From Clostridia bacterium (GTDB lineage: Bacteria > Bacillota > Clostridia > Oscillospirales > CAG-272): 6,589 nt of DNA. The position numbers and the translations under genes are program-made. Location: the NCBI GenBank assembly GCA_024408015.1, contig JAKSVJ010000071.1, forward strand, positions 1-6,589, given 5' to 3'. Numbering within the stretch: the stretch's first letter is position 1; each line of letters begins with the position of its first letter. Positions 5,906 through 6,589 of the stretch are shown here, piece after piece. The notes beneath the pieces were generated by a model. That model was not told where the DNA came from. It saw only the letters and a program-made list of their open reading frames with translations, and did not search any database.

Positions 5906-6589
5906 CATTTACTTAATGACTTTAAAAATGCATTTATAAATCCGTCAATGTCGCCGTCCATAACAGCACTTATGTTTCCTGTTTCATATCCCGTACGAGC
6001 ATCCTTGGCAAGTGTATAAGGCATAAATACATAAGATCTAATCTGTGAGCCCCATTCGATATTAACTTTTTCACCTCTAATATCTTCGATTCTTTCAAGA
6101 TTTTCTCTTTGTTTAATCTCAGCAAGTTTTGAACGAAGCATTCTCATTGCATATTCCTTGTTTTGAACCTGGCTACGTTCTGTTTGACAACCAACAACTA
6201 TTCCAGTTGGTTTGTGAACAATACGGATTGCTGAGTCAGTTTTGTTAATATGCTGACCACCTGCACCACTAGAACGATGTGCTGTGATTTCAAGATCTTC
6301 GTCTTTAATCTCAATGCTATCATCATCTTCTATTTCTGGTGTAACTTCACAAGAAGCAAATGATGTATGTCTTCTTCCTGATGCATCAAAAGGAGAAATT
6401 CTAACAAGTCGATGTACGCCATGTTCACTCTTTAAATACCCATAAGCATTTTCACCTTCAACGACTATAGTCGCACTCTTAATACCAGCCTCATCTCCAT
6501 CAAGCCAGTCAACGAGTTTAACAGTAAATCCGTGCTTCTCTGCCCATCTTGTGTACATTCTATAAAGCATAAGTGCCCAGTCTTGAGCC
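5905..6589 (-). CDS. prfB: Peptide chain release factor 2, N-terminus beyond window edge
   Basis: RF2 recognises UAA and UGA in the ribosomal A site and triggers release of the finished peptide. The visible 227 residues cover the stop-recognition domain and the catalytic domain. Reading continues open to base 6589 as AQDWALMLYRMYTRWAEKHGF, close to the AQDWASML-RMY-RWAE segment of E. coli RF2, so the Met at 6570 is internal and not the start. SPF, the RF2 anticodon-like tripeptide (about 6388-6396), identifies RF2 over RF1, and GGQ (6253-6261), within SSGAGGQHINKTDSA, is the peptidyl-tRNA hydrolysis loop. WGSQIRSYVF and RTGYETGN near the C-terminus are also typical. About 130-140 N-terminal residues are missing, including the place where many prfB genes carry a programmed frameshift, so that cannot be judged. 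The stop is TGA at 5907-5905, which RF2 itself reads. The gene converges on the upstream operon. Confidence 0.96.
   Translation of the reverse strand, partial: AQDWALMLYRMYTRWAEKHGFTVKLVDWLDGDEAGIKSATIVVEGENAYGYLKSEHGVHRLVRISPFDASGRRHTSFASCEVTPEIEDDDSIEIKDEDLEITAHRSSGAGGQHINKTDSAIRIVHKPTGIVVGCQTERSQVQNKEYAMRMLRSKLAEIKQRENLERIEDIRGEKVNIEWGSQIRSYVFMPYTLAKDARTGYETGNISAVMDGDIDGFINAFLKSLSK

Noticed and set aside
6568..6570. ATG at 6570 as start of prfB
   Set aside because: The frame stays open to the window edge and the upstream residues AQDWAL match RF2, so this Met is internal.

Overview
The window is an AT-rich, tightly packed piece of a bacterial chromosome. HPr kinase (HprK), a ROK glucokinase with the CxCG-x-x-x-C zinc motif, strong AGG-type ribosome binding sites and AT-rich promoters point to a low-GC Firmicute (Bacillota), probably of a clostridial lineage. 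TGA is used as a stop codon, so this is not a Mycoplasma-type genetic code. I cannot name the genus.

Layout: (1) hprK runs leftward from 993 and leaves the window at base 1 without a stop. (2) A 184-base divergent intergenic region holds two back-to-back sigma-A-type promoters. The hprK promoter is TTGAAA-N17-TATAAT with an extended -10, and the rightward one is a perfect TTGACA-N17-TATAAT. (3) A four-gene rightward operon follows: glcK (1178-2146), a multi-spanning membrane protein with a decayed PAP2-phosphatase-like core and a long lysine-rich tail (2164-3798), a COG0523/CobW-type G3E GTPase with a striking His/Asp/Cys linker (3814-4905), and a second COG0523-like protein with a different C-terminal domain (4908-5867). 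The gaps are 17, 15 and 2 bases. (4) A hairpin terminator at 5877-5905 ends the operon. (5) prfB (peptide chain release factor 2) converges from the right and is cut at its 5' end by the window edge.

HprK and glucokinase fit together as sugar sensing and sugar phosphorylation in the carbon catabolite control of Firmicutes. The two GTPases belong to a family of metal chaperones and metal-centre insertases. The first has everything expected of a metal-handling member: P-loop, CxCC and a metal-binding linker. The second keeps a P-loop but has lost CxCC, and its C-terminus resembles the YcgQ/TIGR03943 (DUF1980) family, which as I recall occurs beside permeases and CobW-type GTPases. The pair is the most likely candidate here for an under-described system. 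Why it is co-transcribed with glucokinase and an apparent pseudo-phosphatase is not explained by the sequence. No RNA genes, mobile elements or CRISPR arrays were seen.
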